Shown in pieces: positions 8,397 through 16,769 of a stretch of DNA of 37,796 nucleotides. Under the pieces are notes generated by a model. That model did not search any database, had not been told where the DNA came from, and worked only from the letters and a program-made list of their open reading frames with translations. The position numbers and the translations under genes are program-made. Source of the stretch: Bifidobacterium breve (GTDB taxonomy: Bacteria > Actinomycetota > Acidimicrobiia > Acidimicrobiales > Ilumatobacteraceae); the NCBI GenBank assembly GCA_945901725.1, contig CAMDLK010000010.1:1-37796 (forward strand), in the 5' to 3' direction. Within the stretch, counting starts at the first letter, position 1, and each line of letters opens with the position of its first letter.

Positions 8397-8672
8397 ATGG
8401 CAGAAGAAAATAACACCGAAGAGCGCAACGCACGCAAGGTTCGCGAAGGAATGGTCGTCTCTAACAAGATGAACCAAACTGCAGTGATCGCAATTGTCGA
8501 GCGTGTTGCTCACCATAAGTACAGCAAGATGGTCGTTCGTACCAAGAAGCTCTACGCACACGACGCAACCAACGATGTGAACATCGGTGACCGCGTTCGC
8601 GTTATGGAAATCCGTCCAATGTCAAAGCTCAAGCGCTGGCGCATCATCGAAATTCTGGAGCGTGCAAAGTGA
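8397..8672 (+). CDS. rpsQ: 30S ribosomal protein S17
   Basis: S17, 91 residues from ATG 8397, is an OB-fold protein of the 30S body. [28 protein letters not shown] and [18 protein letters not shown] are diagnostic. An in-frame GTG at 8385 overlapping the rpmC stop (GTGA) would add four residues. The N-terminal [10 protein letters not shown] stretch is an acidic tail often seen in actinobacterial S17. Confidence 0.95.
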   Translation: MAEENNTEERNARKVREGMVVSNKMNQTAVIAIVERVAHHKYSKMVVRTKKLYAHDATNDVNIGDRVRVMEIRPMSKLKRWRIIEILERAK

Positions 8673-9037
8673 TTCAGCAAGAGTCTCGTCTCCGCGTTGC
8701 CGATAACAGTGGCGCAAAAGAAGTGTTGTGCATCAAGGTTCTTGGTGGAACACGTCGTCGTTACGCATCTATTGGTGATGTTTTCATCGCCACTGTAAAA
8801 GACGCCATTCCAGGCGCCGCAGTAAAAAAAGGTGAAGTAGTTCGTTGTGTTGTTGTTCGTGTGAAGAAGGAAAAGCGTCGTCCAGACGGCAGCTACATCC
8901 GCTTCGACGAAAATGCAGCAGTTCTTATCAAAGAAGACCTCACGCCTCGTGGCACCCGTATTTTCGGACCAGTTGGCCGCGAATTGCGTGACAAAAAATT
9001 TATGCGAATCGTCTCGCTCGCACCGGAGGTGCTCTAG
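8669..9037 (+). CDS. rplN: 50S ribosomal protein L14
   Basis: L14, 122 residues, forms bridge B8 with the 30S subunit and is the RsfS silencing site. It starts at a GTG that overlaps the rpsQ stop as GTGA, giving the textbook [18 protein letters not shown]. The [17 protein letters not shown] and [13 protein letters not shown] motifs are intact. Length is exactly that of the family. Confidence 0.98.
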   Translation: MIQQESRLRVADNSGAKEVLCIKVLGGTRRRYASIGDVFIATVKDAIPGAAVKKGEVVRCVVVRVKKEKRRPDGSYIRFDENAAVLIKEDLTPRGTRIFGPVGRELRDKKFMRIVSLAPEVL

Positions 9038-9039
9038 TC

Positions 9040-9342
9040 ATGAAGTTCCGTAAAGGTGACACAGTTCAACTTATTGCTGGCAAAGAAGCTGGTTCTCAAG
9101 GTGAGATCATCGAAGTTCGTCCAAAAGACAACCAAGTGATCGTTGAAGGCCGCAACCTTGCAAAGCGCCACACAAAGGCTCGCAGTGCAAACCAAAAAGC
9201 CGACATCATCGAAAAGCCAATGCCAATCGATGCATCAAACGTGATGCTCGTAGTCAAGGGCAAGCCAACACGTGTTGGTTACAAGATCAAAGACGACGGC
9301 ACCAAGGTGCGCGTTGCGAAAAAGACAGGAGACGAAGTCTGA
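9040..9342 (+). CDS. rplX: 50S ribosomal protein L24
   Basis: L24, 100 residues, initiates 50S assembly. The KOW motif is at the start ([20 protein letters not shown]), and the family's [16 protein letters not shown] and KPTRVGYK follow. The stop TGA shares one base with the rplE ATG. Confidence 0.97.
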   Translation: MKFRKGDTVQLIAGKEAGSQGEIIEVRPKDNQVIVEGRNLAKRHTKARSANQKADIIEKPMPIDASNVMLVVKGKPTRVGYKIKDDGTKVRVAKKTGDEV

Positions 9343-9971
9343 TGGCTACTACCGCTACTTCTCCACGCCTGAAGGTTCGTTACGAAGCTGAGATCAAGCA
9401 GGCTCTGCTTACTCAACTTGGTCTTGCGAATCCAATGCAGGTTCCAAAGCTTGAAAAGATTGTCGTCAACATGGGTGTAGGTCGCGCAACTCAGCAGCCT
9501 TCACTTCTTGATGGTGCAGTGTCAGACCTCACAGCATTGTCTGGTCAAAAGCCACTCGTCACCAAGTCACGTGACGCAATCGCAAACTTCAAACTGCGTG
9601 AAGACCAAGCAATTGGTTGCAAAGTCACCTTGCGTGGCGACCGCATGTGGGAATTCTTCGATCGTTTGCTTTCCATCGCAATTCCTCGTATCCGCGACTT
9701 CCGCGGATTGCCAGTGAACTCGTGGGATGGTCGCGGCAACTACACATTTGGTCTTTCTGACCAGATCGTGTTCCCAGAAATTGATTACGACAAGATCGAT
9801 GCCACTCGTGGCATGGACATCACAATTGTCACAACAGCAGTCAGCAATGAGCAGGGCCGTGCCCTTCTCGATGCATTCGGTTTTCCCTTCAAGCGTGGCA
9901 ACGAGGGTGGACCCCCCGCACGCAAGAAGCCAAAGGGTCGTGGTCCTGTCCGCGGCGGCAAGAGGAAGTAG
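9342..9971 (+). CDS. rplE: 50S ribosomal protein L5, basic C-terminal tail
   Basis: L5 binds 5S rRNA and touches the P-site tRNA. Conserved blocks are [53 protein letters not shown] and [10 protein letters not shown]. At 209 residues it exceeds the usual 179-190. The extra part is a Gly/Arg/Lys-rich tail ([18 protein letters not shown]) that looks RNA-binding and disordered. It is linked to rplX by a one-base overlap. Confidence 0.97.
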   Translation: MATTATSPRLKVRYEAEIKQALLTQLGLANPMQVPKLEKIVVNMGVGRATQQPSLLDGAVSDLTALSGQKPLVTKSRDAIANFKLREDQAIGCKVTLRGDRMWEFFDRLLSIAIPRIRDFRGLPVNSWDGRGNYTFGLSDQIVFPEIDYDKIDATRGMDITIVTTAVSNEQGRALLDAFGFPFKRGNEGGPPARKKPKGRGPVRGGKRK

Positions 9972-9978
9972 GTAGGTC

Positions 9979-10164
9979 ATGGCAAAGATTTCACAAATCA
10001 ATAAAGCAAATGCAAAGCCCAAGTTCAAGGTGCGTGGTTACACACGTTGCCGCAAGTGTGGTCGCGCCCGTTCGGTGTACCGCAAATTTGGACTGTGCCG
10101 TATTTGTCTTCGAGAAATGGTTCACGCCGGAGAAATTCCAGGCGTTACTAAGGCGAGCTGGTAG
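9979..10164 (+). CDS. rpsN: 30S ribosomal protein S14, zinc-binding type
   Basis: S14 of the short C-plus type, 61 residues. It has the zinc ribbon CRKC (residues 24-27) and CRIC (39-42) and the typical [20 protein letters not shown]. It sits in the 30S head near S3 and S10. Genomes may also carry a long zinc-free S14 elsewhere for zinc limitation; none is in this window. Confidence 0.97.
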   Translation: MAKISQINKANAKPKFKVRGYTRCRKCGRARSVYRKFGLCRICLREMVHAGEIPGVTKASW

Positions 10165-10173
10165 GTACTAATC

Positions 10174-10575
10174 ATGATGACCGATCCAATCGCAGACATG
10201 CTCACACGCATCCGCAACGCAAACACCGCGTTGCACGAAGCAGTAGTGATGCCATCGTCGAAGCAAAAAGTTGCTCTTGCCGAAATCCTCAAAAAAGAGG
10301 GTTACATCAATAGCTACGCCGTTGCACCTTCTACAAAAGGTCCAGGCAATCAACTCACCGTTCAAATGAAATATTCAAATGATCGCCATCGCACAATCAA
10401 GGGTCTGACACGTGTGTCAACTCCTGGTCTTCGCGTGTATCGCAATTCGACTCAAGTGCCTCGCGTACTTGGTGGTCTTGGTGTCGCAGTTCTATCCACT
10501 AGCCAAGGTCTTATGACCGACCGTGAAGCCCGTAAGCGCAAGGTCGGCGGCGAAGTCCTGTGCTTCGTGTGGTGA
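10174..10575 (+). CDS. rpsH: 30S ribosomal protein S8
   Basis: S8, 133 residues, binds the central domain of 16S r[19 protein letters not shown] and the C-terminal [20 protein letters not shown] identify it. Two consecutive ATG codons (10174 and 10177) make the start ambiguous by one residue. In E. coli S8 represses the spc operon; no matching RNA element is obvious here. Confidence 0.97.
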   Translation: MMTDPIADMLTRIRNANTALHEAVVMPSSKQKVALAEILKKEGYINSYAVAPSTKGPGNQLTVQMKYSNDRHRTIKGLTRVSTPGLRVYRNSTQVPRVLGGLGVAVLSTSQGLMTDREARKRKVGGEVLCFVW

Positions 10576-10601
10576 GCCTGGGACGAAAGTAGGAAACGAA
10601 T

Positions 10602-11141
10602 ATGTCACGAATTGGTAAAGCTCCCATCACCGTTCCATCCGGCGTCGATGTCACCATTGCTGGTCGCACCGTCACCGTAAAAGGACCAAAGGGAACACTC
10701 GCACGCGATATTCCTGGTGAAATTGTTGTCCGTAAAGAAGACACCACCATCTTTGTTGAGCGTCCAAACGACGAGCGTCAGAACCGTGCACTCCACGGTT
10801 TGTCACGCACACTCGTGAACAACATGGTTTTGGGTGTCACTGAAGGTTTTGCAAAAGAACTTGAAATCGTTGGCGTGGGTTACCGCGCTGAAGCTCAGGG
10901 CGCAAACTTGCGTCTTGCACTTGGTTTCTCTCACCCTGTCATCGTTCCAGCACCTGAAGGAATCTCTTTTGAAATTCCTGTGCAGACGCGAGTCATTGTG
11001 AAGGGCATCGACAAAGAACTTGTCGGTCAAGTTGCAGCAAACATCCGTTCAATCCGTAAGCCAGAGCCATACAAGGGCAAAGGCGTGCGTTATCTCAATG
11101 AACACATTCTCCGTAAGGCCGGCAAGACCGGCAAGAAGTGA
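10602..11141 (+). CDS. rplF: 50S ribosomal protein L6
   Basis: L6, 179 residues, lies near the sarcin-ricin loop and the factor-binding site. It starts [20 protein letters not shown], has the central [19 protein letters not shown] and ends with the signature [20 protein letters not shown]. It lies 26 bases after rpsH. Confidence 0.98.
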   Translation: MSRIGKAPITVPSGVDVTIAGRTVTVKGPKGTLARDIPGEIVVRKEDTTIFVERPNDERQNRALHGLSRTLVNNMVLGVTEGFAKELEIVGVGYRAEAQGANLRLALGFSHPVIVPAPEGISFEIPVQTRVIVKGIDKELVGQVAANIRSIRKPEPYKGKGVRYLNEHILRKAGKTGKK

Positions 11142-11161
11142 TTCGGTAGTAAGGATTCACC

Positions 11162-11527
11162 ATGGCAAATCTCTCAAGCATCCGTCGCGAGTCTCGACTT
11201 CGTCGTCATCGTCGTGTACGCAAAAAGATCTTCGGCACAGCAGCACGTCCTCGTCTTGCCGTGCATCGCACAAACAAGCACTTCAGCATGCAACTCATCG
11301 ATGATGATCTCGGTCACACAATCGCTGCAGCATCATCTGTTGAAGGCGACCTTCGCAGCGCAAGCGGCGCAACTGTTGCCGCAGCTACAAAAGTCGGACA
11401 ATTAATCGCACAACGCGCTAAGGCAGCCGGAATCTCAACGGTCGTTTATGACCGCGGTGGTTACGCCTACCACGGCCGTGTCGCCGCAGCAGCGCAAGCA
11501 GCTCGTGACGCAGGACTGGAGTTCTAA
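11162..11527 (+). CDS. rplR: 50S ribosomal protein L18
   Basis: L18, 121 residues, carries 5S rRNA into the central protuberance with L5. The Arg-rich N-terminus ([16 protein letters not shown]), [19 protein letters not shown] and the closing [20 protein letters not shown] are diagnostic. Its stop overlaps the rpsE start by one base. Confidence 0.97.
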   Translation: MANLSSIRRESRLRRHRRVRKKIFGTAARPRLAVHRTNKHFSMQLIDDDLGHTIAAASSVEGDLRSASGATVAAATKVGQLIAQRAKAAGISTVVYDRGGYAYHGRVAAAAQAARDAGLEF

Positions 11528-12117
11528 TGAGTAACTCATACTCAAACAACGCAAATCCATCAACACCCCCAGAGCCAGGCGCACTTCGTGAATCACGCGT
11601 GATTCACATCAATCGTGTTGCAAAGGTTGTTAAGGGCGGACGTCGTTTCTCTTTCACAGCACTTGTTGTTGTGGGCGATGGCAACGGTCGTGTTGGTCTC
11701 GGATACGGAAAGGCAAAGGAAGTTCCTTTGGCAATCCAAAAAGGTACTGAAGAAGCAAAGAAGAGCATGTTTGATGTTGCCCTTGCTGGCACAACCATCA
11801 TTCACCCAATTCTCGGAATCTCCGGAGCTGGTCGCGTTCTCTTGAAGCCTGCAGCTCCTGGTACCGGTGTTATCGCTGGTGGTGCTGCTCGAATCATTCT
11901 TGAAGAAGCTGGCGTGCACGACGTGCTCGCTAAGTCACTTGGTTCTGCGAACGCAATCAACGTTGCTCGCGCAACTATTGACGGCCTTCGTGAACTACAA
12001 CGTCCTGATGAAGTAGCAAAGCGCCGCGGTATTCCTGCCGAGACATTTGTTCCAAAGGGACTACTGAAGGCATACAACGAGCGCAAGAAAGCACTTGCTG
12101 CTGGAGAGGCACATTAA
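11527..12117 (+). CDS. rpsE: 30S ribosomal protein S5
   Basis: S5, 196 residues, with S4 shapes the decoding site and the mRNA helicase activity. After a short Asn/Ser/Pro-rich N-terminus come the double-stranded-RNA-binding-type domain ([20 protein letters not shown] and [19 protein letters not shown]) and the C-terminal domain with [14 protein letters not shown]. The spectinomycin-site loop is present. Confidence 0.97.
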   Translation: MSNSYSNNANPSTPPEPGALRESRVIHINRVAKVVKGGRRFSFTALVVVGDGNGRVGLGYGKAKEVPLAIQKGTEEAKKSMFDVALAGTTIIHPILGISGAGRVLLKPAAPGTGVIAGGAARIILEEAGVHDVLAKSLGSANAINVARATIDGLRELQRPDEVAKRRGIPAETFVPKGLLKAYNERKKALAAGEAH

Positions 12118-12119
12118 TC

Positions 12120-12308
12120 ATGGCTGAGAAAACTCTTACCGTTACGTTGAAGCGTTCAAAGATTGGCGCAAAGCCAAAATCTGTTGGCACGCTTCGCGCA
12201 CTCGGTCTCACCAAAATTGGTGACACCAACACTCTTCCGGATCGTCCAGAAATTCGCGGCATGATTGCCCGAGTTCCTCACCTCATTGAAGTCAAGGAGA
12301 ACAACTGA
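12120..12308 (+). CDS. rpmD: 50S ribosomal protein L30
   Basis: L30, 62 residues, a small protein of the 50S. TVTLKRSKIGAKPKSVGTLR followed by ALGLTKIG and a final MIARVPHLIEVKE is the standard pattern. It sits between rpsE and rplO with 2-base gaps. Confidence 0.95.
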   Translation: MAEKTLTVTLKRSKIGAKPKSVGTLRALGLTKIGDTNTLPDRPEIRGMIARVPHLIEVKENN

Positions 12309-12310
12309 TC

Positions 12311-12802
12311 ATGCGCGTCGATGAACTTGCACCAGCACCAGGAAGTAACCACCGCGCAAAGCGCAAAGGTCGTGGTACCGGCGGTAAGGGCGGTAAAACT
12401 GCCGGCCGTGGTACTAAAGGTCAGAACGCACGTGGTCGCGGCAAGGTAGCTCGCGGTTTCGAAGGTGGTCAGACACCAATGAGCCAGCGTCTTCCAAAGT
12501 TGAAGGGCTTCAATAACCCATTCCGCGTGGAGTATTACGCCGTCAACCTTGACGCTCTTACTGATATCGGTCTTGCAGAAGTCACTCCTGAAATCCTTAT
12601 GGCAAAGGGCGTGGCTCACAAGGGAACATTGGTCAAAGTTCTTGGCCGTGGAACATTGTCGATCCCAGTCAAGGTCTCTGCTCATGCGGTCTCGAAGTCA
12701 GCGGAAGCTGCCATTCTTGCTGCAGGTGGTTCTGTGACTATTCTGCCTTTGCCACACAAAATCCGTCCTCCGGCTAAGGGCAACCAGTTCACCAACCGCT
12801 AA
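12311..12802 (+). CDS. rplO: 50S ribosomal protein L15
   Basis: L15, 163 residues, a late-assembly 50S protein. The Gly- and Arg-rich N-terminus (AKRKGRGTGGKGGKTAGRGT, then KGQNARGRGK) threads into 23S rRNA. GFEGGQTPMSQRLPK-type residues (here FEGGQTPMSQRLPKLKGF) and a C-terminal SKSAEAAILAAGGSVTILP domain follow. secY begins 45 bases downstream. Confidence 0.97.
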   Translation: MRVDELAPAPGSNHRAKRKGRGTGGKGGKTAGRGTKGQNARGRGKVARGFEGGQTPMSQRLPKLKGFNNPFRVEYYAVNLDALTDIGLAEVTPEILMAKGVAHKGTLVKVLGRGTLSIPVKVSAHAVSKSAEAAILAAGGSVTILPLPHKIRPPAKGNQFTNR

Positions 12803-12847
12803 CCGTCGTCGCAGCAGTTACTGCTCGAAGTCGATAAGGAGTACTAC

Positions 12848-14167
12848 GTGTTTTCTAACCTGAAGAACATCTTCAAGGTAGAAGATCTTCGCAAGAAGGT
12901 GTTTTTCACCCTTGTCATGATCATGGTCTATCGGTTTGGTTCGTCGCTTCGCGTGCCCGGCATTGATGCAAGTGCCGTTGCGCAATTGCGTGAAGCGTCG
13001 AAATCACAAGGTGCTCTCGGGTTCTTGAACTTGTTCTCTGGTGGAGCCTTCGGGTCCTTCTCCATTTTCGCGCTCGGCATCATGCCGTACATCACTGCCA
13101 GCATCATCATGCAGGTTTTGAATGTTGTAATTCCAAAATTGCAGGAATGGCAAGAGATGGGGGCTGTTGGCCAGCGCAAGATCACACAATGGACTCGCTA
13201 TGTCGCAATTGCTATTGCACTGTTGCAGGGTTCCGGACTCACATTTATCTTCGGACAAGGAAATGGTTCTGCATTCTTTGGTGCAGCAGCGCAAGCCCCA
13301 GACGTTGTCTTGCTTGATCCGTTCATGCCGCGTGCGTTACTGGTAATCCCAACACTTGTTGCGGGTACAGCAATGCTGATGTGGGTTGGTGAACTCATCA
13401 GTCAGCGAGGCATTTCAAACGGAATGTCCGTGATCATTTTCTCTTCCATTGTTGCGGGTCTGCCATATAGCTACTACTCAATTTTGCAAAGCAAGAAGTT
13501 CATCGTGTTCGCATTGCTCGTCATTGTGTCACTCGGAATTTTGGCTGCGGTAGTTCGTGTTGAACTTGGCCAGCGGCGAATTCCAGTTCAGTTTGCAAAG
13601 CGAGTAGTTGGTCGCAACATGACTGGTGGACAAAGCACATACATTCCATTGAAAGTTAACCAAGCAGGTGTTGTTCCCATCATCTTCGCTTCGTCTGTTC
13701 TGTTGTTGCCTGTGTTGCTATCAAACGTTCTGGGTAGTGCTGAAGGCTGGCGCGGTTCCGTTGCAAGTATCGTCAATGATTACTTGGTGAATAGCCAAAA
13801 CATGGTCTACATCGTCGGCTTCTTTTTGCTCATTGTGGCCTTTGCTTATTTCTACAACTCAATTGCATTCGACCCAATTCGTCAGGCTGATCAATTGCGT
13901 AAACAGGGTGGTTTCATTCCTGGAATTCGTCCCGGTCAGCAGACCGAGCGTTACTTGTCGAAAGCTGTTAACCGCATCACCTTGCCTGGTGCGTTGTTTG
14001 TTGCGTTCATTGCAATCTTGCCGTACATCATTTTGTGGGTCGGAGATGTTCAATCGTTCCCATTTGCCGGAACCACTGTGTTGATTGCTGTTGGTGTCGC
14101 ACTTGAATTGATGCGTCAGATTGACAGTCAATTAATGCTGCGCAACTATGAGGGCTTCTTGAAGTGA
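12848..14167 (+). CDS. secY: Protein translocase subunit SecY
   Basis: SecY, 439 residues, is the ten-helix channel of the SecYEG translocon. The GTG start at 12848 has AAGGAG 6 bases upstream. Family blocks are visible: FRVPGID-like (SLRVPGIDASAVAQL), GIMPYITASIIMQVL, VGELISQRGISNGMS, the plug and gate segments, and RQIDSQLMLRNYEGFLK at the C-terminus. Charged loops such as GQRRIPVQFAKRVVG provide the cytosolic SecA and ribosome contacts. It closes the spc part; adk follows after 52 bases. Confidence 0.98.
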   Translation: MFSNLKNIFKVEDLRKKVFFTLVMIMVYRFGSSLRVPGIDASAVAQLREASKSQGALGFLNLFSGGAFGSFSIFALGIMPYITASIIMQVLNVVIPKLQEWQEMGAVGQRKITQWTRYVAIAIALLQGSGLTFIFGQGNGSAFFGAAAQAPDVVLLDPFMPRALLVIPTLVAGTAMLMWVGELISQRGISNGMSVIIFSSIVAGLPYSYYSILQSKKFIVFALLVIVSLGILAAVVRVELGQRRIPVQFAKRVVGRNMTGGQSTYIPLKVNQAGVVPIIFASSVLLLPVLLSNVLGSAEGWRGSVASIVNDYLVNSQNMVYIVGFFLLIVAFAYFYNSIAFDPIRQADQLRKQGGFIPGIRPGQQTERYLSKAVNRITLPGALFVAFIAILPYIILWVGDVQSFPFAGTTVLIAVGVALELMRQIDSQLMLRNYEGFLK

Positions 14168-14219
14168 CCGCCGGCCCTTTTGGGTGGTGGTTTGCCCTCG
14201 TGGGTAATCAGAGGTATTT

Positions 14220-14876
14220 ATGATTCCTGGCGCACGATTGGTGCTGTTAGGCCGTCAAGGCTCGGGTAAAGGGACGCAATGCGTTCGCTTGTCGCGTCAC
14301 TTTGTGGTGCCACATATTTCTACGGGCGACATGTTGCGCGCCGCGGTACGTGAAGGAACCGAGCTCGGGAAAATGGCAAAGGCCATTATTGATGCTGGCG
14401 GGTTGGTCGGTGACGACATCATGGTCGGATTAGTCAGTGAGCGCCTCACAGAAGACGACGCCCGCGTGCGCGGATACATTCTCGACGGATTCCCTCGGAC
14501 CGTCTCTCAGGCCGAATCACTTGACCAGGCAACTTCCAGTCGACCTCTTGACCTAGCAATAGATCTGGTTGTTCCTCGTGAACTGGTTCTCGATCGCCTC
14601 TCTTTGCGTCGGGTGTGCCGCGACTGTGGCACCAACTATCAGGCCACTGGCCATGAGACTGGCCAATGGAGTTGTGACAACTGTGGGGGAGACGTGGTGC
14701 AGCGCGATGATGACACCCCTGATGCCATCAATCGCCGACTTGACCTGTATGAGACCCAAACCGAGCCGCTCATCGACTTTTATGGCAAAACCGGCCGTTT
14801 GGCCCAGATCGATGGTGTCGGAACCCCCGAAGAAGTCTTCCTTCGCCTCACCGCAGCAGTCGAACAAATACGGTAA
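14220..14876 (+). CDS. adk: Adenylate kinase, zinc-lid type
   Basis: Adenylate kinase, 218 residues, interconverts ATP plus AMP and two ADP. The P-loop is GRQGSGKGT (11-19), the AMP-binding region includes HISTGDMLR, and DGFPRT is at 89-94. The lid carries four cysteines, Cys133, Cys136, Cys152 and Cys155, in CRDC and CDNC pairs, which make the structural zinc site of Gram-positive enzymes. The usual next gene, map (methionine aminopeptidase), is missing and infA follows instead. Confidence 0.97.
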   Translation: MIPGARLVLLGRQGSGKGTQCVRLSRHFVVPHISTGDMLRAAVREGTELGKMAKAIIDAGGLVGDDIMVGLVSERLTEDDARVRGYILDGFPRTVSQAESLDQATSSRPLDLAIDLVVPRELVLDRLSLRRVCRDCGTNYQATGHETGQWSCDNCGGDVVQRDDDTPDAINRRLDLYETQTEPLIDFYGKTGRLAQIDGVGTPEEVFLRLTAAVEQIR

Positions 14877-14877
14877 T

Positions 14878-14894
14878 CCGCACTTGGTGTGCGG
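14878..14894 (+). other. Short hairpin after adk
   Basis: CCGCAC (14878-14883) pairs with GTGCGG (14889-14894) around TTGGT, directly after the adk stop. No T run follows, so it may be a weak terminator or a processing stem separating adk from infA. Confidence 0.35.
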
Positions 14895-14978
14895 CAGATG
14901 CGCCGATAGCATTGTCACTCGCCCCTATTGCAAGTCTGCTAAAGGGGCATCCTGTCCCAACTAACTAAGGAGTCCACT

Positions 14979-15203
14979 CTGGCTCAGCCGAAAGAAGATG
15001 CGATCGTGCTCGAAGGCACGATTCTCGAGTCCCTACCTAACGCAATGTTTCGTGTGGAATTAGAGAACGGCCACAAAGTGTTGGCGCATATCTCCGGAAA
15101 AATGCGTATGCACTACATCCGTATTCTTCCGGGCGACAAAGTCCAAGTGGAACTCACCCCATACGACCTCACCCGAGGTCGAATTACATACAGGTTTAAG
15201 TGA
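14979..15203 (+). CDS. infA: Translation initiation factor IF-1, probable CTG start
   Basis: IF-1 is an OB-fold protein that binds the 30S A site during initiation. The frame gives [20 protein letters not shown] and then [31 protein letters not shown] and [13 protein letters not shown], the full actinobacterial protein. Starting at CTG 14979 it is 74 residues, the family length, and AAGGAG (14967-14972) lies exactly 6 bases before it. There is no ATG, GTG or TTG near that position. The next usable start, GTG 15006, would remove nine residues of the conserved N-terminus and lacks a Shine-Dalgarno sequence. Initiation at a rare codon could make synthesis of this initiation factor self-limiting, as AUU does for infC in E. 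coli; that part is inference. Confidence 0.9.
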   Translation: MAQPKEDAIVLEGTILESLPNAMFRVELENGHKVLAHISGKMRMHYIRILPGDKVQVELTPYDLTRGRITYRFK

Positions 15204-15210
15204 GAACGCA

Positions 15211-15324
15211 ATGAAAGTACGCACAAGCGTCAAAAAAATTTGTGAGAAGTGCAGCATCATTCGTCGCCATGGGCGAGTACGAGTGATCTGCGAAAATCCC
15301 CGGCACAAGCAGCGCCAGGGCTAG
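15211..15324 (+). CDS. rpmJ: 50S ribosomal protein L36, zinc-binding type
   Basis: L36, only 37 residues. It starts [20 protein letters not shown], has a C-plus zinc site formed by Cys11, Cys14, Cys27 and His32, and ends NPRHKQRQG. It sits between infA and rpsM as in most bacteria and is 7 bases after infA. Together with the zinc-type S14 this shows that this locus encodes the zinc-replete ribosomal set. Confidence 0.96.
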   Translation: MKVRTSVKKICEKCSIIRRHGRVRVICENPRHKQRQG

Positions 15325-15350
15325 AGAGTCAACGAAGGACACGTAAACAC

Positions 15351-15728
15351 ATGGCACGTATTGTTGGAGTCGATATCCCACGCGAAAAGCGTTTGGAAAT
15401 TTCGTTGACATATATCTTTGGCATCGGTCGCTCGACCGCGCAGAAAATTTGTGAGGCCACAGGCCTTGACAAGAACACTCGCGTTCGCGATCTCACAGAA
15501 GATGAAGTCAACCGCATCCGCGGTTGGGTTGATCAGAACATCACCGTTGAAGGTGACCTGCGCCGCGATGTGCAGCAGGACATCAAACGCAAAATCGAAA
15601 TCGGATGCCTTCAAGGTATTCGTCACCGTAAGGGACTTCCTGTTCGTGGACAGCGCACGCATACCAATGCACGCACACGTAAGGGACCTAAGAAGACCGT
15701 AGCTAACAAGAAAAAGGCAGTGAGATAA
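15351..15728 (+). CDS. rpsM: 30S ribosomal protein S13
   Basis: S13, 125 residues, in the 30S head, contacts P-site tRNA and the 50[21 protein letters not shown], the helix-hairpin-helix [11 protein letters not shown], and [19 protein letters not shown] are characteristic. ATG 15351 follows GAAGGAC and fits the family start. Confidence 0.98.
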   Translation: MARIVGVDIPREKRLEISLTYIFGIGRSTAQKICEATGLDKNTRVRDLTEDEVNRIRGWVDQNITVEGDLRRDVQQDIKRKIEIGCLQGIRHRKGLPVRGQRTHTNARTRKGPKKTVANKKKAVR

Positions 15729-15732
15729 CACC

Positions 15733-16131
15733 ATGGCCAAGACACAAGCAGGTGGACGTCGTCCACGTAAGCGTGAGCGCAAGAACGTCACAACTGGCGT
15801 TGTTCACATCAAGAGTTCTTTCAACAACACCATCGTGTCTATTACAGACACTGAAGGCAATGTCATTGCATGGGCATCGTCTGGTGGCGTTGGCTTCAAA
15901 GGTTCACGTAAGTCAACTCCGTTCGCCGCACAAATGGCAGCAGAAAAAGCTGGCAAGGCTGCAATGGAGCACGGTCTTAAGCGTGCAGAAGTGCATGTAA
16001 AGGGTCCAGGTTCTGGCCGCGACACAGCACTTCGTTCAATTCAGAATCTTGGTATTGAAGTATCAGGCATCAAAGATGTCACTCCAGTACCTCACAACGG
16101 TTGCCTTCAACCAAAGCGTCGTAGGAGCTAA
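15733..16131 (+). CDS. rpsK: 30S ribosomal protein S11
   Basis: S11, 132 residues, on the 30S platform near the Shine-Dalgarno helix. [34 protein letters not shown] and the C-terminal [17 protein letters not shown] are diagnostic. It lies 4 bases after rpsM. Confidence 0.98.
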   Translation: MAKTQAGGRRPRKRERKNVTTGVVHIKSSFNNTIVSITDTEGNVIAWASSGGVGFKGSRKSTPFAAQMAAEKAGKAAMEHGLKRAEVHVKGPGSGRDTALRSIQNLGIEVSGIKDVTPVPHNGCLQPKRRRS

Positions 16132-16133
16132 TC

Positions 16134-16745
16134 ATGGCCCGTTATACAGGACCAAAAGTGCGCATCTCGCGTCGTCTTAACACAAACATTTATGAAAATG
16201 CCAAGGGATCAAAGGCGCTCGATCGTCGTCCGTTCCCACCAGGCCAGCATGGTCGTACACGTCGTCGTAATGCCGGCAGTGAATACCTTGCACAGGTTCA
16301 AGAGAAGCAGAAGGCTAAGTACATCTACGGTGTGCTCGAGCGTCAGTTCCGTTTGACCTATGAAGAGGCAACTCGTCTTGCAGGTCCAACAGGTGAAAAC
16401 TTGTTGCGTCTTCTTGAGCAGCGTCTCGACAACATCGTGTTCCGCGCCGGTTGGGGAGCAACTCGCCCTCAGGCTCGTCAGTTCGTAAACCACGGCCTCA
16501 TTCAGGTTGATGGCAAGCGTGTTGACATTGCTTCATTCCGTGTCAAGCGTGGTCATGTCATTTCACTTGCTCCTAAGGCAAAAGAAATGATTCAGATCAC
16601 ACACAACATCGACACTCTTGACCGCCCACTTGTTGGTTGGCTAGAGGCTGGCGACAAGCAAGTCACAGTTCGTGACTTGCCACAGCGTGAGCACATCGAT
16701 GTCCCCGTCCGCGAACAGCTCATCGTTGAGTTGTACTCGAAGTAA
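16134..16745 (+). CDS. rpsD: 30S ribosomal protein S4, cysteine-free type
   Basis: S4, 203 residues, nucleates 30S assembly and in E. coli regulates the alpha operon. The start MARYTGPKVRISRRL and the S4 RNA-binding domain (LEQRLDNIVFRAGWGATRPQ, ARQFVNHGLIQVDGKRV) are clear. The N-terminal zinc cysteines found in some S4 proteins are absent, so it is the C-minus form, unlike the S14 and L36 encoded nearby. Confidence 0.98.
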   Translation: MARYTGPKVRISRRLNTNIYENAKGSKALDRRPFPPGQHGRTRRRNAGSEYLAQVQEKQKAKYIYGVLERQFRLTYEEATRLAGPTGENLLRLLEQRLDNIVFRAGWGATRPQARQFVNHGLIQVDGKRVDIASFRVKRGHVISLAPKAKEMIQITHNIDTLDRPLVGWLEAGDKQVTVRDLPQREHIDVPVREQLIVELYSK

Positions 16746-16769
16746 CCCCGTCTTTTCTTAGGAGCAAAC

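Noticed and set aside
12803-12847. Inverted repeat AGCAGT-T-ACTGCT before secY as a terminator
   Set aside because: Too short, single-base loop, no T run, and secY is normally co-transcribed with rplO.
15006-15008. GTG 15006 as the infA start
   Set aside because: It removes conserved N-terminal residues and has no ribosome-binding site, whereas CTG 14979 has an ideal one.
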